Shown: positions 1 to 9,744 of the stretch, piece after piece | How the letters are laid out: each line of letters opens with the position of its first letter | Position numbering within the stretch: the first letter of the stretch is position 1 | Origin: Symsagittifera roscoffensis | Taxonomy: Eukaryota > Xenacoelomorpha > Acoela > Convolutidae | Direction of reading: 5' to 3' | Length of the DNA: 64,000 bases | Assembly: GCF_963678635.1 (NCBI RefSeq) | Contig: NC_087070.1 | Coordinates: forward strand, 1,356,512-1,420,511 | The notes under the pieces: generated by a model | The model's input: only the letters and a program-made list of their open reading frames with translations | Database searches by the model: none | Told to the model about the DNA's origin: nothing | Translations under genes and position numbers: made by a program

Positions 1-85
1 CCTCAAACATGAATCCTATTTTCAAACGAACGTTGTCTAAGAAACCGGAAGTGACCGGAAGTTACATTTTTTTCCACTCCACCTT

Positions 86-999
86 TTGAATTTGATAAAG
101 CTGAACAATTTTGTACAAGATAAAACTGACGCTATCAACTTTCTAACTGAGAAAGGATTGTTACATGCAGATAGATGCTGTATTAAATTTGGATCTGTGA
201 TGAAATTACATTTGACTGATAAAGAAGATAGATGGCGTTGCAACACGAAAAAGTGCAGACATCAGTCCCAATTAAAAAGCGGCACCTGGTTTCATGGTGC
301 ACATTTGTCATACAGCAATTTCACTCTATTCATTTACTGTTGGGCGAATGAGTACACAACTATTGCATTTTGCCAAAAAAAAATAGAAATATCTTCTACA
401 GAAACGATTGTCGATTGGAACAGCTACTTAAGAGAGGTATGTGCACAAGCATTGTTGACTACTCCCATTAAAATTTCCCATTAAAATTGGCGGAGTTGAA
501 AAAACTGTTTAGATAGATCAGAGTCTTTTTACAAAAAGAAAATATAATCCAGGCCATGCTGTCAAAGAGCAATGGGTTTTTGGCGGAATTTTTAGGGAAA
601 CGGGTGAATCTTTTCTATATGCCGTGTCTGACCGAACGAAGGAAAATTTGATTCCAATTATTGAATCATCAATTCAAAAAGGAACTCAGATAATTTCTGA
701 CGAATGGAGGAGTTCTTCAAAAATTGATCAAATACCGGAAAAGGAATTCAGTCATCTGACTGTAAACCACAGTCACAACTTCAAGGATCCAAAAACTGGA
801 GCATGTACAAACAAAGTTGAAAGTATGTGGAATGTAGCTAGATCAAGAAACAGGAAAAGGTGGGGAACTTATTGTTCAATGCTAGATTAGCTACGTATGT
901 GAATTTATGTGGCGACAAAGAAACCAACGAAAAGACCTATTTGAATGTATTCTGTCTGATATTTTAACTTATAATCCTCTATCAAGAAATGAAAAATAA
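86..999 (+). pseudogene. Merlin/IS1016-type (ISXO2-like) DDE transposase, broken
   Basis: The translation falls in three frames. Frame one (86-484) holds the N-terminal part with a Cys-rich segment (CNTKKCRHQ) and no ATG start. Frame two (486-890) contains the ISXO2-like catalytic core: a V-stop-IDQSLF segment, QWVFGG, ISDEWRSS and HLTVNHSHNFKDP, then an N-K-V-E-S-M-W stretch. Frame three (892-999) supplies the C-terminal tail (CEFMWRQRNQ). Breaks seen: a frameshift near 485, an in-frame TAG at 510-512 where the family normally has an acidic residue before the first catalytic Asp, and a frameshift near 888. Merlin elements are cut-and-paste DNA transposons related to bacterial IS1595/IS1016. 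No terminal inverted repeats were identified, and the left end may lie outside the window. This copy cannot make a transposase. Confidence 0.85.
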
Positions 1000-1240
1000 A
1001 AAAACCCCTTTTTAAAAAGTGGGGGAAAAGGAAAAAGAGCCCTTCTCAAAAACAGATCACTAAGCCGAGATAAATGAGTCGAAATCAATTGGACAGAAAA
1101 AAGTTTTTAAGTGAAACAAAAACAAAACAAAGAAAATATATGAAATCGAAGTTAGTAAAATTATAGTTATCGGAAAAAATCAAATCAGAAAAAAACAACC
1201 ACAATATAACTTGCGTACAGCAAAAAAAAACAATTGTACG
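1000..1240. other. A-rich intergenic stretch, no gene seen
   Basis: Very A-rich sequence after the Merlin remnant. A C/T then A/G run at about 1006-1030 could form a hairpin and may be a transposon end. A first partial copy of the AAGCCGA-type SINE body starts near 1062. Confidence 0.5.
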
Positions 1241-1244
1241 ATGT

Positions 1245-1420
1245 GAAAACTAAGCTGACAAAACATAAGCAGACAAACAATTAGCCGACAATTTCCCGTT
1301 TGAAAAAAAAACAGGTCCTGTCAGATTCGAATCCAAGACCTTTGCCAGGCGAATTCCTTACCTCCAGACCAAGTGCCGGAGACGCAAATAAATATGAACT
1401 TACCCAGAGGCGAACTGCAC
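1245..1420 (-). repeat. tRNA-derived SINE-like repeat, copy 1
   Basis: The body starts with ACTAAGC-GACAAAACATAAGCAGACAAAC, which recurs near 2510, 8150, 20725, 23720 and 24750. It runs into a tRNA-like head at about 1312-1395. On the minus strand the head has a B-box-like GATTCGAATCTGA motif and an A-box-like segment. It is too degenerate to fold as a functional tRNA. Confidence 0.6.
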
Positions 1421-1620
1421 TTCACAAAAATTAGAACACGACAAAAAGTAGCTCTATAAAGTGCAATAAAAAAATAGAAATAAGCCTCGAATTAGTAAAA
1501 AAAAATTGTCTACGTCTCGGATTCGACCCTTCGGTCTACTGCGCCCTAGAGATTATGAATCTCACACTCTAACCACTCCGCCACATAGGCTTAATTGACA
1601 ACAAACACTAGCCACAAAAA
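1395..1620 (-). repeat. tRNA(Met)-like SINE head, second family
   Basis: On the minus strand 1592-1510 reads as a tRNA-like unit: A-box TGGCGGAGTGGTTAGAG, an anticodon arm with a seven-base loop TTCATAA (anticodon CAT), and B-box GGGTCGAATCC. The acceptor and T stems do not pair properly, so a working tRNA gene is unlikely. The flank GAACTGCACTTC...CTCTATAAAGTG recurs near 24440 and 31375. Confidence 0.6.
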
Positions 1621-1973
1621 AAACAGAGACCAGATGCTATGCAATTTTTATGACCATTTTCGATGAACACTTTTTTTGCTAGATAGGTTAGAAAAAAAAG
1701 AAGGTTCGTACTAATACTTTAACTATCGCAAGCTGCCTAATTTAATTATGAACTGAGTCTAAATTTATCCAACCATTTTTACCATTCTGTGAACAAAATC
1801 ATTTACGGGAAAAAAGTCTAGTATCCGATTGCAATACCCTTGCTTATGGCAAGGTAATAAATAACTTAGAAAAATTTTTTTAAACGGTTATTACAAATTT
1901 TATATAGATGTCAGAGGAAAAAGAGAAAGCTAGTTGGAGAGTATTATGAGAGGGAATAGTTGATTGAACTAAC

Positions 1974-2120
1974 ATTGCTTCAGTTTAGTCTGGTAGACAC
2001 TCCTCGTAGCTTCATTAATCGGACCAACAGTGACTCCGAAATGACTCAGCCTTCGCTTCAGTTCATCGTCAGACAAAGAAGAAGCACATGTAAGGTTAGA
2101 TTTTACACCGGTTGTACTTC
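1974..2120 (-). CDS. LEM-domain protein, internal exon (second LEM domain)
   Basis: A 147-bp open exon on the minus strand is flanked by an acceptor (TTTTTTTAG, ending at 2121) and a strong donor (GTTAGT, starting at 1973). It encodes LSDDELKRRLSHFGVTVGPI followed by N-E-A-T-R-S-V-Y-Q-T-K-L, a clear LEM domain. LEM domains are helical modules of inner nuclear envelope proteins (emerin, LAP2, MAN1, Ankle) that bind barrier-to-autointegration factor. Both exon ends are phase 1, and the 5' phase fits the exon at 6917-7001. Read through without splicing, the frame runs into a hydrophobic, low-complexity stretch that I take as intron. Downstream exons (below 1974) were not recognised. Confidence 0.72.
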
Positions 2121-2124
2121 CTAA

Positions 2125-2540
2125 AAAAACGGGGCCCATAGTACGGAGTCCGGTCTGTAAGAAGACAATCGGATATTCATATTTGTCAGTAAGTAGACAA
2201 ATACTATAGTAACCTAACCAATCAAAATCGAGATAAGCAAAAAAAAAATAAGAAAATAAAATTGAAGAGGCAACCCTCAGCTTCGCGACTTTTGGGATAC
2301 AAATATGAATGACTATGGCTACAAGCAAATTGAAAGACAAATCAAAAATAAAAAAAAACCTCAAAAAAAAAATTTTAATTTTGAAAAAGAAAGTTACAAT
2401 GATTGCAAAAGGGACGAAAAATTTTGGAAACAAAATTACCCGCACCATTAGAAACTTAACAAAGAGCATTCAAAATGCTAACAATAAACCGAATTTTTCT
2501 GCGTGACTTCAGCCGACAAAAAACAAGCAGACACAAGGAC
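2125..2540. other. Low-complexity, Lys-codon-rich stretch; intronic
   Basis: Poly-A-rich sequence inside the inferred intron of the LEM gene. A short plus-strand frame rich in Lys here is compositional. No gene seen. Confidence 0.5.
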
Positions 2541-2625
2541 CGAAAACACAGGTCCCGACTGGAATCGAACTTCCGGGATTTGTCGTCAAGCATAAACATT
2601 ATCACTGTATTAAATGTAAAGAACA
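2508..2625 (-). repeat. tRNA-derived SINE-like repeat, copy 2
   Basis: The body AGCCGACAAAAAACAAGCAG is followed by GGTCCCGACTGGAATCGAAC, a B-box-like motif on the minus strand. Same architecture as the copy at 1245. Confidence 0.55.
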
Positions 2626-2869
2626 CTCCTTAAAACTATTAGAAAACAACTCTCAAAGATTTTAAAAAACATCATGAGCAAACAAAAACAGCAAAACTTC
2701 TAAGAACTAAATTATATGCCGAAAACCGTAAGACATTAAAATGGTTTTGAATTTAAGTAAGATGGCCAAAACTGTGGACAAATTTGGCGCTGTGGCACAA
2801 AAAAACGACGAAAACAAGCAGAAAAATAGAAGCCTGACAAATACTTTTGACGCATAGAAAAATTTGCAT

Positions 2870-2960
2870 TGACAAAACAACAGGTCCTCACCGGATTCAA
2901 ACCCTTAAACTTTGTCTTTATAGACAACTGTATAAACTCTTCGCCACATTAATGCTTGAC
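2870..2960 (-). repeat. tRNA-derived SINE-like repeat, copy 3 (head only)
   Basis: ACAGGTCCTCACCGGATTC followed by AAACCC gives a B-box-like motif on the minus strand. The AAGC-body is not evident. Confidence 0.45.
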
Positions 2961-3700
2961 TTTGACTCCATATGAATCAGAGTTAAAAATGACTTAGATG
3001 TTTGAGTTAAACTATTGTTAACCCAAAAAAACAAGGTTCGATTTGATAACGCTTTATAAACGCAGGCGTAACTATCTTCACCAAAAATCTTTGATAAACA
3101 TGGCAATTTTGAACCAATCTATTCTGTCAAAAACAACCAAAAACTTTAAATTTTTTGGTTTTAAAAAAGTCAGAGATGTTGATTTTAAGCTTATGCACAA
3201 AAAGTCAAATTTGAGGCTAATTCAGTTCAAAACATTTACTAAAACTAAAAAAAAAAACAGATGAAAAAGTCGACAGAATTAAGTCCGACACCCAATAAAC
3301 TGTTAATGATCCAAACATTTTTCGAGAACAAAACAAAACTTGAATGGACCACTTAAAAATCAATTACCATCCCTAAACATGTAGTACATCCAAGATGTAG
3401 GCGATAAAAAATAATAATATTTTCAAGAAATTGTAGGTTTACAATAAATTCCAGCTCGGGAGAATACAAAAAAGGCATCAGCCTTTCGGGTGAAATCTAC
3501 ATGAGCAAGACCTATAAGCCTACTTTTTTTAACAGTTAGTTTACATAGACAGTACTCAAAAAAGACCGCAAAAATTCTTCAAATCTCAAAAATTAAAAAA
3601 AAGAAAAAAATCACGGCAAAAACTTTTTTGGGTGTTGTCTAACAATTAAAATGAGACGACCAAAAAAACTATAACAATTTACTATAATATACATAAATTT
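2961..3700. other. AT-rich intronic or intergenic DNA, no gene seen
   Basis: Homopolymer-rich sequence with only short chance frames. It includes a remnant of the SINE body near 3265 (GTCGACAGAATTAAGTCCGAC). Confidence 0.5.
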
Positions 3701-4985
3701 AAAAAGGTTCGTTGTCTCAAATATAGATGTTTTTATGAAAAAAATGAGTCCAGAGATTCATTGGAAACGCTTCAAGAAGAATATCTTTATCCAATTGCAC
3801 AAACTGTTCATATAAAAAACGAACCCTATTTTTGAACTTCTTCCTTACTCTTATGAGCTTTTTTCCGCTGCGAAGTTTTTTTCTTAATTTGCCTGTTTTG
3901 ATAGTATCTGTTTTCTCCCGTTCACTTATGTATTTATGAAGTTTTTCATTTCCACATGATGGTCTCATGATTTTAACTATGAGTTTGAACAGTTCATATA
4001 CATAAAACTCCCACATCAGACAGGTTTATGTTTCTCCCGAATATGTTTCAGACTGTCCCATTTTTAATTCTAAAACATGTCCTCCACACAAGTCTTTGCT
4101 GGCTTTCTAATTTTTTAAAGTCCGTCTTATAAGCTGTGCCATAGATCAGTACACTTTATTGATATATTAGTTGAATATACGTTTCATATATCTTGAGCAC
4201 TATAATATCTGAGTTGATAGATCATCGAGCAAGGTTAAGCTGCCCTTTTCAAAGTTTTACCGAATTTGAAATTTAATTTTTCATCAATTACTAGCCCTAA
4301 GTACTTATTGGATTTATGGTTAGAAAAAGTCTTCCTGTTACATCCTGGTTTATGGTGAGCTTATTCTCCAAAAAACCTTTTAACATTCTTTTTAACAATT
4401 TCACCTGCTGCTGATTTCCAGTTAAGTTGTTGTATACAATGCGCAACCATCAGCAAACAGTACTAATTTTGCAAATCAATTATGTATAGCAAAAACAACA
4501 AAGAACCCAACACTGAAAATTGTTGACACCATAATTGATTGTTTTGATAGTGTCCGGTGACAACTTGTCATAACTAACGTACTGTTGACAGTTCTCAAGG
4601 AATGACCTCAAAAGATTAACACTTTACCTCGTAAACCATAAAGGTTTTTTTTCCAGTAAGATTTTGTGATCAAGTGTCGAACGCTTTCGTAAGCTCTTTT
4701 GACGAAGACACGCAGCCAAAATTGTCTTTTAAGTTCTCTACTATTTATTCAGTGAGTTCCAAGATAGCATCAACTGTGCTCTTTTTATTTCGAAATCCGT
4801 ACTGACATGCTGTTATTACATCAAATTTATTCAGAAAACTTCCCAAGCGAATGTGATTCAATTTTTTGAAAACCTTCCCCATAAAAGAAGAAGATATATA
4901 GGTCTGAAATTACCGCAATCTGACAACGTGTCATTATTAAATATTGAAGATAATATGATAACTCTACATATTGATTAAAAAGACA
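3700..4985 (-). pseudogene. Non-LTR retrotransposon (CR1/L2-like LINE), reverse-transcriptase remnant
   Basis: Reading the minus strand from about 4920 down in several frames gives, in the correct order, reverse transcriptase blocks of a LINE: NFRPIYLL, then QYGFRNKKSTVDAILEL, a KAFDT block, LFADGCALYT (the catalytic box, here with FADG instead of FADD) and KYLGLVIDEKLNFK. Many frameshifts and stops separate the blocks. The open frame at 3717-4016 is the Lys/Arg-rich region beyond the RT. No endonuclease domain and no 3' tail were recognised. The remnant lies inside the inferred long intron of the LEM gene and in the same orientation. The clade is inferred from the motif style and could be a related LINE group. 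Confidence 0.8.
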
Positions 4986-4989
4986 ATTC

Positions 4990-5490
4990 AGCACTCAGAC
5001 ATAACCGGACAATTTTTTTTATTAGGCTAGTACTTTGGTTGTAACTATCAAGGCTGTTTTTATCTCGTCATCTTTTAATTACTTGATTAACTTCTTGGAG
5101 GTGAAATGCTTTCAAAACCATTGTATTTTAATTCTCTACAAAAACTTTTTGTATGGCTCTCGCTTACAAGTCTTCTCTCAAAATTTTTTTTTTGATTTTT
5201 GTCACAAGCTTTTCTACATGGTATATTAATATAAACTTAGTGATACTCATTTCCAAGTTTATATTAATATACCAAGTTAATTACTCTCAACAAAATTTGA
5301 CTATGTCTTATTTGAAAAATTCTATCTGTTACCCTTCCTTATCGCAAGCGTAATAATTATAAACTACTAATTTATAACAAGGTACATTAATAGGAACTTA
5401 GAAATGGGTAATTACTAAATTGACCATTCTGAACAAAATTTGACATAGATTATTACCCTGTTGCAATACCCTACACTATTGCAAGGGTAA
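4990..5490. other. AT-rich stretch with a palindrome and short repeats
   Basis: No gene seen. The motif TTGCAATACCC...TTGCAAGGGTAATAA occurs here (5460-5490) and near 1830, so it is a dispersed repeat. Confidence 0.5.
5220..5273. repeat. Perfect 19-bp inverted repeat (hairpin)
   Basis: Left arm 5220-5238 (ggtatattaatataaactt) and right arm 5255-5273 are exact reverse complements separated by 16 nt. It may be a cruciform, a small fold-back element or a transcript hairpin. Confidence 0.95.
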
Positions 5491-5494
5491 TAAG

Positions 5495-6180
5495 TATAAA
5501 TTAATGTTCCGACGATTGAAAATGGCGAGGAACTTGTATTCAGTGTTATTTAGAGTTTTTTTTGCCTTTTTATTTTCTACGCAAAATCAAGTAACACAAA
5601 TAATGATCGGGCTGGGTTGAGCAATATATCATATTAAAACCCTTTCATTCGTAATTCGAACCACATTAAAAAATTTCCAACAAACTTTCCAAATAACGAG
5701 AAAAACCGGTTTCAAAATTTCCATTTTTATCTTAATTCGAGCGAACAAAGCAAGCGAGCAGGCTTACAAGCTGAATTAAGCCTAATTTAAAAACTTAACT
5801 TTAAGCAAGTAATATAAAACCAAAAATTTCCAAAAACTTTTGTCCAACTTGTCTATATTTCTTTGACTGTATAATATGCCTAAATTATGCGTCAAATCCT
5901 TTTATCACCCCATGCAGAAAACAACTACTCTAATTTGGAAAAAAAAACTTTCAAAACCTTAGTTTTCTAAAAACTTAGTAATCAACAGTGTCGAACGCTT
6001 TTGTAAGCTCTACTCTTTTATCACCCCATGCAGAAAAGAACTACTCTTATTTGAAAAAAAAACTTTCTAAACCGTAGTTTTCTAAAGACCATGGTCGGAA
6101 CATTCTGTGCTACTTGAAAAATAACCGGCTATCCTTGTTAATTTTGAACTTATTATATAAAGTATTTGTCTATTTACTGA
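5495..6180 (+). repeat. Dispersed repeat family R2, copy 1
   Basis: It shares an ordered series of segments with 21185-21695 and, inverted, with 33640-33960: ATTCGAGCGAA...GCGAGCAGGCTTA, GATATATCA/GCAATATATCA, CCTTTTATCA...ATGCAGAAA, and GGTCGGAACATTCTGTG. Within this copy the segment CTTTTATCACCCCATGCAGAAAA is duplicated (about 5900 and 6015). No coding frame found, so it is non-autonomous or decayed. Confidence 0.75.
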
Positions 6181-6900
6181 CTGGTATGAAAACGCGGTTG
6201 TCTACTTATTGCTACGCAACCCAAGAGAGCGAATAGAGTTGTGATTATTCGAAATAACTTTAAATGGCGGCGAATTCAATAATGAATGGCGGTGAATTCA
6301 ATCTCAACTCTCTAAAAACCGTGAAAGTCTCTTTTAGTTTTACCTTAGTTGAAACTTGAATGCGGGAGGGAGGGGGGTATTCTCATGCTCGAAGGACCGA
6401 ACGCGCAAAAAATCTCAAACAATCAACGCCCTTCAAACTGACTGAACTTATCGCTACATTCTTTCGAATTTTAATTTCTGAGCATTGATTGGCTAATTCT
6501 AGAAACTTTCCTCGTTTCACAAAGTACCGCTAGCTAGACGGATTTGACCAATGTCTAAAATTGTCCGATACTGTACCTTCAGATTTACAATTGTTTCAAA
6601 TATTCAAATACTACAAACAAAAAAATCTACTTACGGAGCTGAAGTAACTTCTTTTCATACAAAGAACGCGTGGTTGCTAGAACAAAACACTCAATTTAAA
6701 AACTTAGAGATGAAACGTACAGCTATTCGTAGTTGCTTACTTCTTAGAAACATTATCTCAAAAAAGCGTCCAGTTTTTTAAGTTATTCAGAGATGGCGAC
6801 TTCTCATGATTCAGAAAAAAAAAACATTATCCCAAACCCCATAAATGTGTACTTTAAACATTTTTTAAAATATATGAATAGAATTCAGCAATTTTAGAAA
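6181..6900. other. Intergenic or intronic DNA with repeat fragments
   Basis: The segment TTTCTGAGCATTGATTGGC at 6475-6510 recurs as the spacer between the two duplicated units at 9711-9744. A 76-codon plus frame at 6551-6781 has no recognisable family. No gene supported. Confidence 0.45.
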
Positions 6901-6916
6901 AAACTGTTCATTGTAC

Positions 6917-7001
6917 CTATTATGGGGCCAACAGTGACATTTAGAGATAACAGCTCAGCCCTGAGTTGGTCATCTGTCAGATTTCCGACATCAGATGCCA
7001 T
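6917..7001 (-). CDS. LEM-domain protein, first coding exon (N-terminal LEM domain)
   Basis: The ATG is at 7001-6999 on the minus strand. The 28 codons before the donor (GTACAA at 6916) encode MASDVGNLTDDQLRAELLS followed by L-N-V-T-V-G-P-I-I, the N-terminal half of a LEM domain. The exon ends in phase 1, matching the acceptor of the second LEM exon at 2120. The spliced product would therefore begin with two LEM-like modules, as in nuclear-envelope proteins with LEM-like plus LEM tandem domains. A TTTTCAG acceptor ends at 7012, leaving only 10 nt before the ATG. The implied intron of about 4.8 kb carries a dead LINE. The exon join is inferred from phase and family only. Confidence 0.7.
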
Positions 7002-7011
7002 TAAGCTCAAA

Positions 7012-7018
7012 CTGAAAA
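7012..7018 (-). promoter_or_regulatory. Acceptor-like TTTTCAG 10 nt before LEM start codon
   Basis: The minus strand reads tattttcag, then 10 nt, then the ATG at 7001. It matches the arrangement at the Tim8 and DDX39B genes, and is a cis- or trans-splice acceptor candidate. Confidence 0.55.
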
Positions 7019-7352
7019 TAAGATCGAGATTTCATGAAATTTCTTTTAAGCATTTGTGACAATGGATCTGCTTTAATTTATTTCAAGCGGTAACTTCAAT
7101 ACTCCATGCGGCGAAAATTCGTCAAATTAAATGAGTTAATTAAATGCAAGAAATGTTTTTGATTTAAATTTTGAAAAAAAGTAAAAAATAAATTCCAAAA
7201 ATTCAATTTCTTATCAATAGATATCAAATTTTCATCAACTAGCCATTTGATTGATTGTAAAAATAGGCAACAGTTTCATTATCTCTAGGATGCAATCAAG
7301 ATTGGCAAGTCAGGTCATAGGGAAACGAACATCAACAGAAACTTTTTTCCGG

Positions 7353-7631
7353 CTACTGAAACGAAGATCCGCCGCCTCCCAACCCTGGCTGTGCCTTGCT
7401 ACTTATATGCTCCACAATAACTTTGTTGGCATCTACAAATCTCTCTACGCAGTTTTCTAAACAAGATTCTGTTTTTGAGGCGAAACTAGTTGACATTTTA
7501 GTATCTGCTACACATGTGTCCCAGCATTTAGAGGTCATTTCTTGGACTATTGAGTTGAATTGTTCCATCTGACTTGCTTTGGAAATGAAAGATTGAAGTT
7601 TGGGGTCTTTCATCAGCTCAGGGTCCGCCAT
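7353..7631 (-). CDS. TIMM8: Mitochondrial intermembrane-space chaperone, small Tim (Tim8-like)
   Basis: An uninterrupted 92-residue frame has the size of the small Tim family. Residues about 36-40 (CWDTC) and 57-61 (CLENC) are the twin CX3C motifs that form two intramolecular disulfides after Mia40-dependent import. The following VERFVDAN matches the Tim8 VERFID block better than Tim13, Tim9 or Tim10. Small Tims form hexamers that escort hydrophobic precursors across the intermembrane space to TIM22 or TIM23. The ATG is preceded by a TTTTCAG acceptor ending 9 nt upstream, which supports this start. The tail is Gly/Ser-rich (GLGGGGSS). No intron is needed. Codon usage is balanced compared with the AT-rich surroundings. 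Confidence 0.9.
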   Translation of the reverse strand: MADPELMKDPKLQSFISKASQMEQFNSIVQEMTSKCWDTCVADTKMSTSFASKTESCLENCVERFVDANKVIVEHISSKAQPGLGGGGSSFQ

Positions 7632-7640
7632 ATTCGATCT

Positions 7641-7647
7641 CTGAAAA
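7641..7647 (-). promoter_or_regulatory. Acceptor-like TTTTCAG 9 nt before Tim8 start codon
   Basis: The minus strand reads gttttcag, then agatcgaat, then the ATG. It is a candidate splice or trans-splice acceptor that would give a 9-nt 5' UTR. Confidence 0.55.
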
Positions 7648-7649
7648 CA

Positions 7650-8140
7650 ACCTTCAGTCGAACTCTATAGATTACACCAGATAAAACTTGTGATACAATG
7701 AAAAATTCAACTTCAAAAAAAAAACGAGAAACACAACTACTCATATTAAACAAGCTTTTAGTTTTTCTCCGAGAGTTCACTAAGCCAACAACACGTGTTA
7801 ACATGACCATTGATCCAAAAAGCAAAAAAAAAATGCCAAAAGAAATTGTCATAAAAAAACTTTGAGGGATTAAAAAGGTTGAACTTCTAAATTTTATGCT
7901 ACAACTAACCTTATTTAATTAAAACAAAAAGAATTGTTTTTTGCTCTTAAACGGAATCAAAATAAATTCATTAAACCGACAAAACAGAAGTCGAATTTAG
8001 GCAGAAAAAACTCTAGGCGAAAAACAAAAAAAACTAAAATATACCAGTCAGTATTTTAGATAGTATTTAACAAACTACAGGAACTAATCAACGCCACTTT
8101 AGACAACAACCAAAACTGCTTACAGCGTAAATAAAAATCC
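7650..8140. other. AT-rich intergenic, no gene seen
   Basis: Short chance frames only. It would contain the Tim8 promoter if the gene is transcribed from just upstream. Confidence 0.5.
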
Positions 8141-8144
8141 TCAT

Positions 8145-8345
8145 GTCAACTAAGCCAAAAAACAAATGCCGACAAACTATAGTCCTAATCAAATTTCCCG
8201 GAAAAAACTTTCATTTCCGACAAAAAAACAGGGTCCGGATGGGCCTCGAACCCCCGACCATAGGTTGCAAAGGCAACCGCATTACGTTCAGGCCAAGTGA
8301 AAACGGGTGTGGAAGTTGCTAAGGTTCGATAACAAAGCAATATCA
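8145..8345 (-). repeat. tRNA-derived SINE-like repeat, copy 4 (best tRNA head)
   Basis: The AAGCC body is followed by a head at 8228-8305. On the minus strand the head has TGGCCTGAACGTAATG (A-box-like), an anticodon-arm palindrome GGTTGCCTTTGCAACC, and GGGGGTTCGAGGCCC (B-box). It looks Lys-tRNA-like but the loop is six bases, so I call it a SINE head and not a tRNA gene. Confidence 0.65.
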
Positions 8346-8630
8346 AGTTCTTACAAATTTGTAAAAGCTGTTATAAATCAATCAAAAACTCGACTAATTT
8401 TTGAAAAGCCGATTTCAAAATATGTCACAATCTCAGTCAGCTAATCAAGCTGAATCATTATTTACAAATTTCTATGTTATTACAACTGGAGCATAAAACT
8501 GCTAGTTTTTAAATCAACAAAGATGAAGCTCTCGTTAACTTTTTAGCCAAAAAAATTAATCGCATGAACAACTCGCAATATAGTTTAGCCAAAACATGTA
8601 GCATGGACTAAAAACTGCACCACAGTGCCT

Positions 8631-9711
8631 TTGACAGCCATCACAAGAAGCAACTTTCGAATACGATGGAATCTCAAATTGTAAAATTGCTCAAACTGAC
8701 TTGTAGTTCAATTTGGCTCACGATAAGAATGACCTGATTTGCGAAAACTTGCTAACGGGATAAAACCTCCCGTTGTAAAACCCTAGCAAAAAAAACAAAC
8801 AGTGAAATTATTAGAAAAAACAATTTTAGCTTTTTTTTGAGAAAAATCAGACCATGTTCCGAAGGGTTTTATGTGATTTTATTATTGAATAAATTTTAAC
8901 ATTGTTTGACTACCCAATTCGCGCAATCTGGCGTTGATTTAGTATTGTTCCGATTTCTTTCGAAGAAAGTGACGGAATATTTAAGCTCGGGGTAGTTTTT
9001 TATATCATCCAAAAATCATTGTTGTCTTAAGATTAACTTTAAAGTCATTCCACTTTGTGATCATTTTTTGAAAAATTATAGGGGTTTTAAGGTAGCCAAA
9101 ATGGTCAAATTGGGACAATTAACGCGCGATATGTAAAATAGAAATTGTTCCATCTTAAAAATCATTCCAAAGTAGTTGCAGCAGGCTCTTTCTCATAATT
9201 ACTACGAAATTAAGAGCGGCGAAATTTATCACTTTGTAATTTATATGGCGGGAGAGGCGGATGATTTAAAAAAAAACTCGACATTTTTTCAAATTTTTTT
9301 CATTCTTTAATAGAACACAAAGCATAAAAAACTCCGCCCTGATAGAAACAGTCTTGTTGATTTTAATTGCGTTTAGTTACGAACAAAAGTAAAAAGATAA
9401 GTCAACTCTGCATCTAAAAAGTGATAGGTTTCTCACATAGAAACGCGTCCTTTTGACCACTTAATTTTTCGCAAGCCAATTTGGAATGATTTAGAACTGT
9501 ATTATATGACTGTTGAGGCCACGAGTCAAAATAAAAAGCGCGCATTAACTATACCAAACTAGCCAAACCCTTAATACCCATCACTTTGCGAAACATTATC
9601 ACAAACATACTTCTTTTCAATTTTCAGCTCAGTAAATCAATATTTTTCAGATTGCATAAAAATTCCGTCAAAAATAGCTCGTTCAAAAGTTGAAAGCTGT
9701 CTAGAGAAGAA
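8631..9711. repeat. 1.1-kb duplicated unit with inverted arms, copy 1
   Basis: It is nearly identical to 9745-10825 at a constant offset of 1,114 bp with a few substitutions and no net indel. Inside the unit, the left arm (about 8945-9130, containing GACGGAAT and ATTAACGCGCGAT) is a diverged reverse complement of the right arm (about 9535-9700, containing GCGCGCATTAACTA and ATTCCGTC). That makes it a fold-back or long-TIR non-autonomous element. No coding frame. Confidence 0.92.
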
Positions 9712-9744
9712 TTTCTGAGCATTAATTGGCTAATTCTAGAAACT
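9712..9744. repeat. 33-bp spacer between duplicated units
   Basis: TTTCTGAGCATTAATTGGC and the following bases resemble 6475-6510. The spacer probably derives from the same target or family and marks the duplication junction. Confidence 0.6.

Noticed and set aside
1510-1592. Functional tRNA(Met) gene
   Set aside because: A- and B-box and CAT anticodon loop are visible, but acceptor and T stems do not pair. Part of a repeated SINE.
2309-2506. Small Lys-rich protein
   Set aside because: Homopolymer A tracts produce Lys codons; it lies in the inferred LEM intron.
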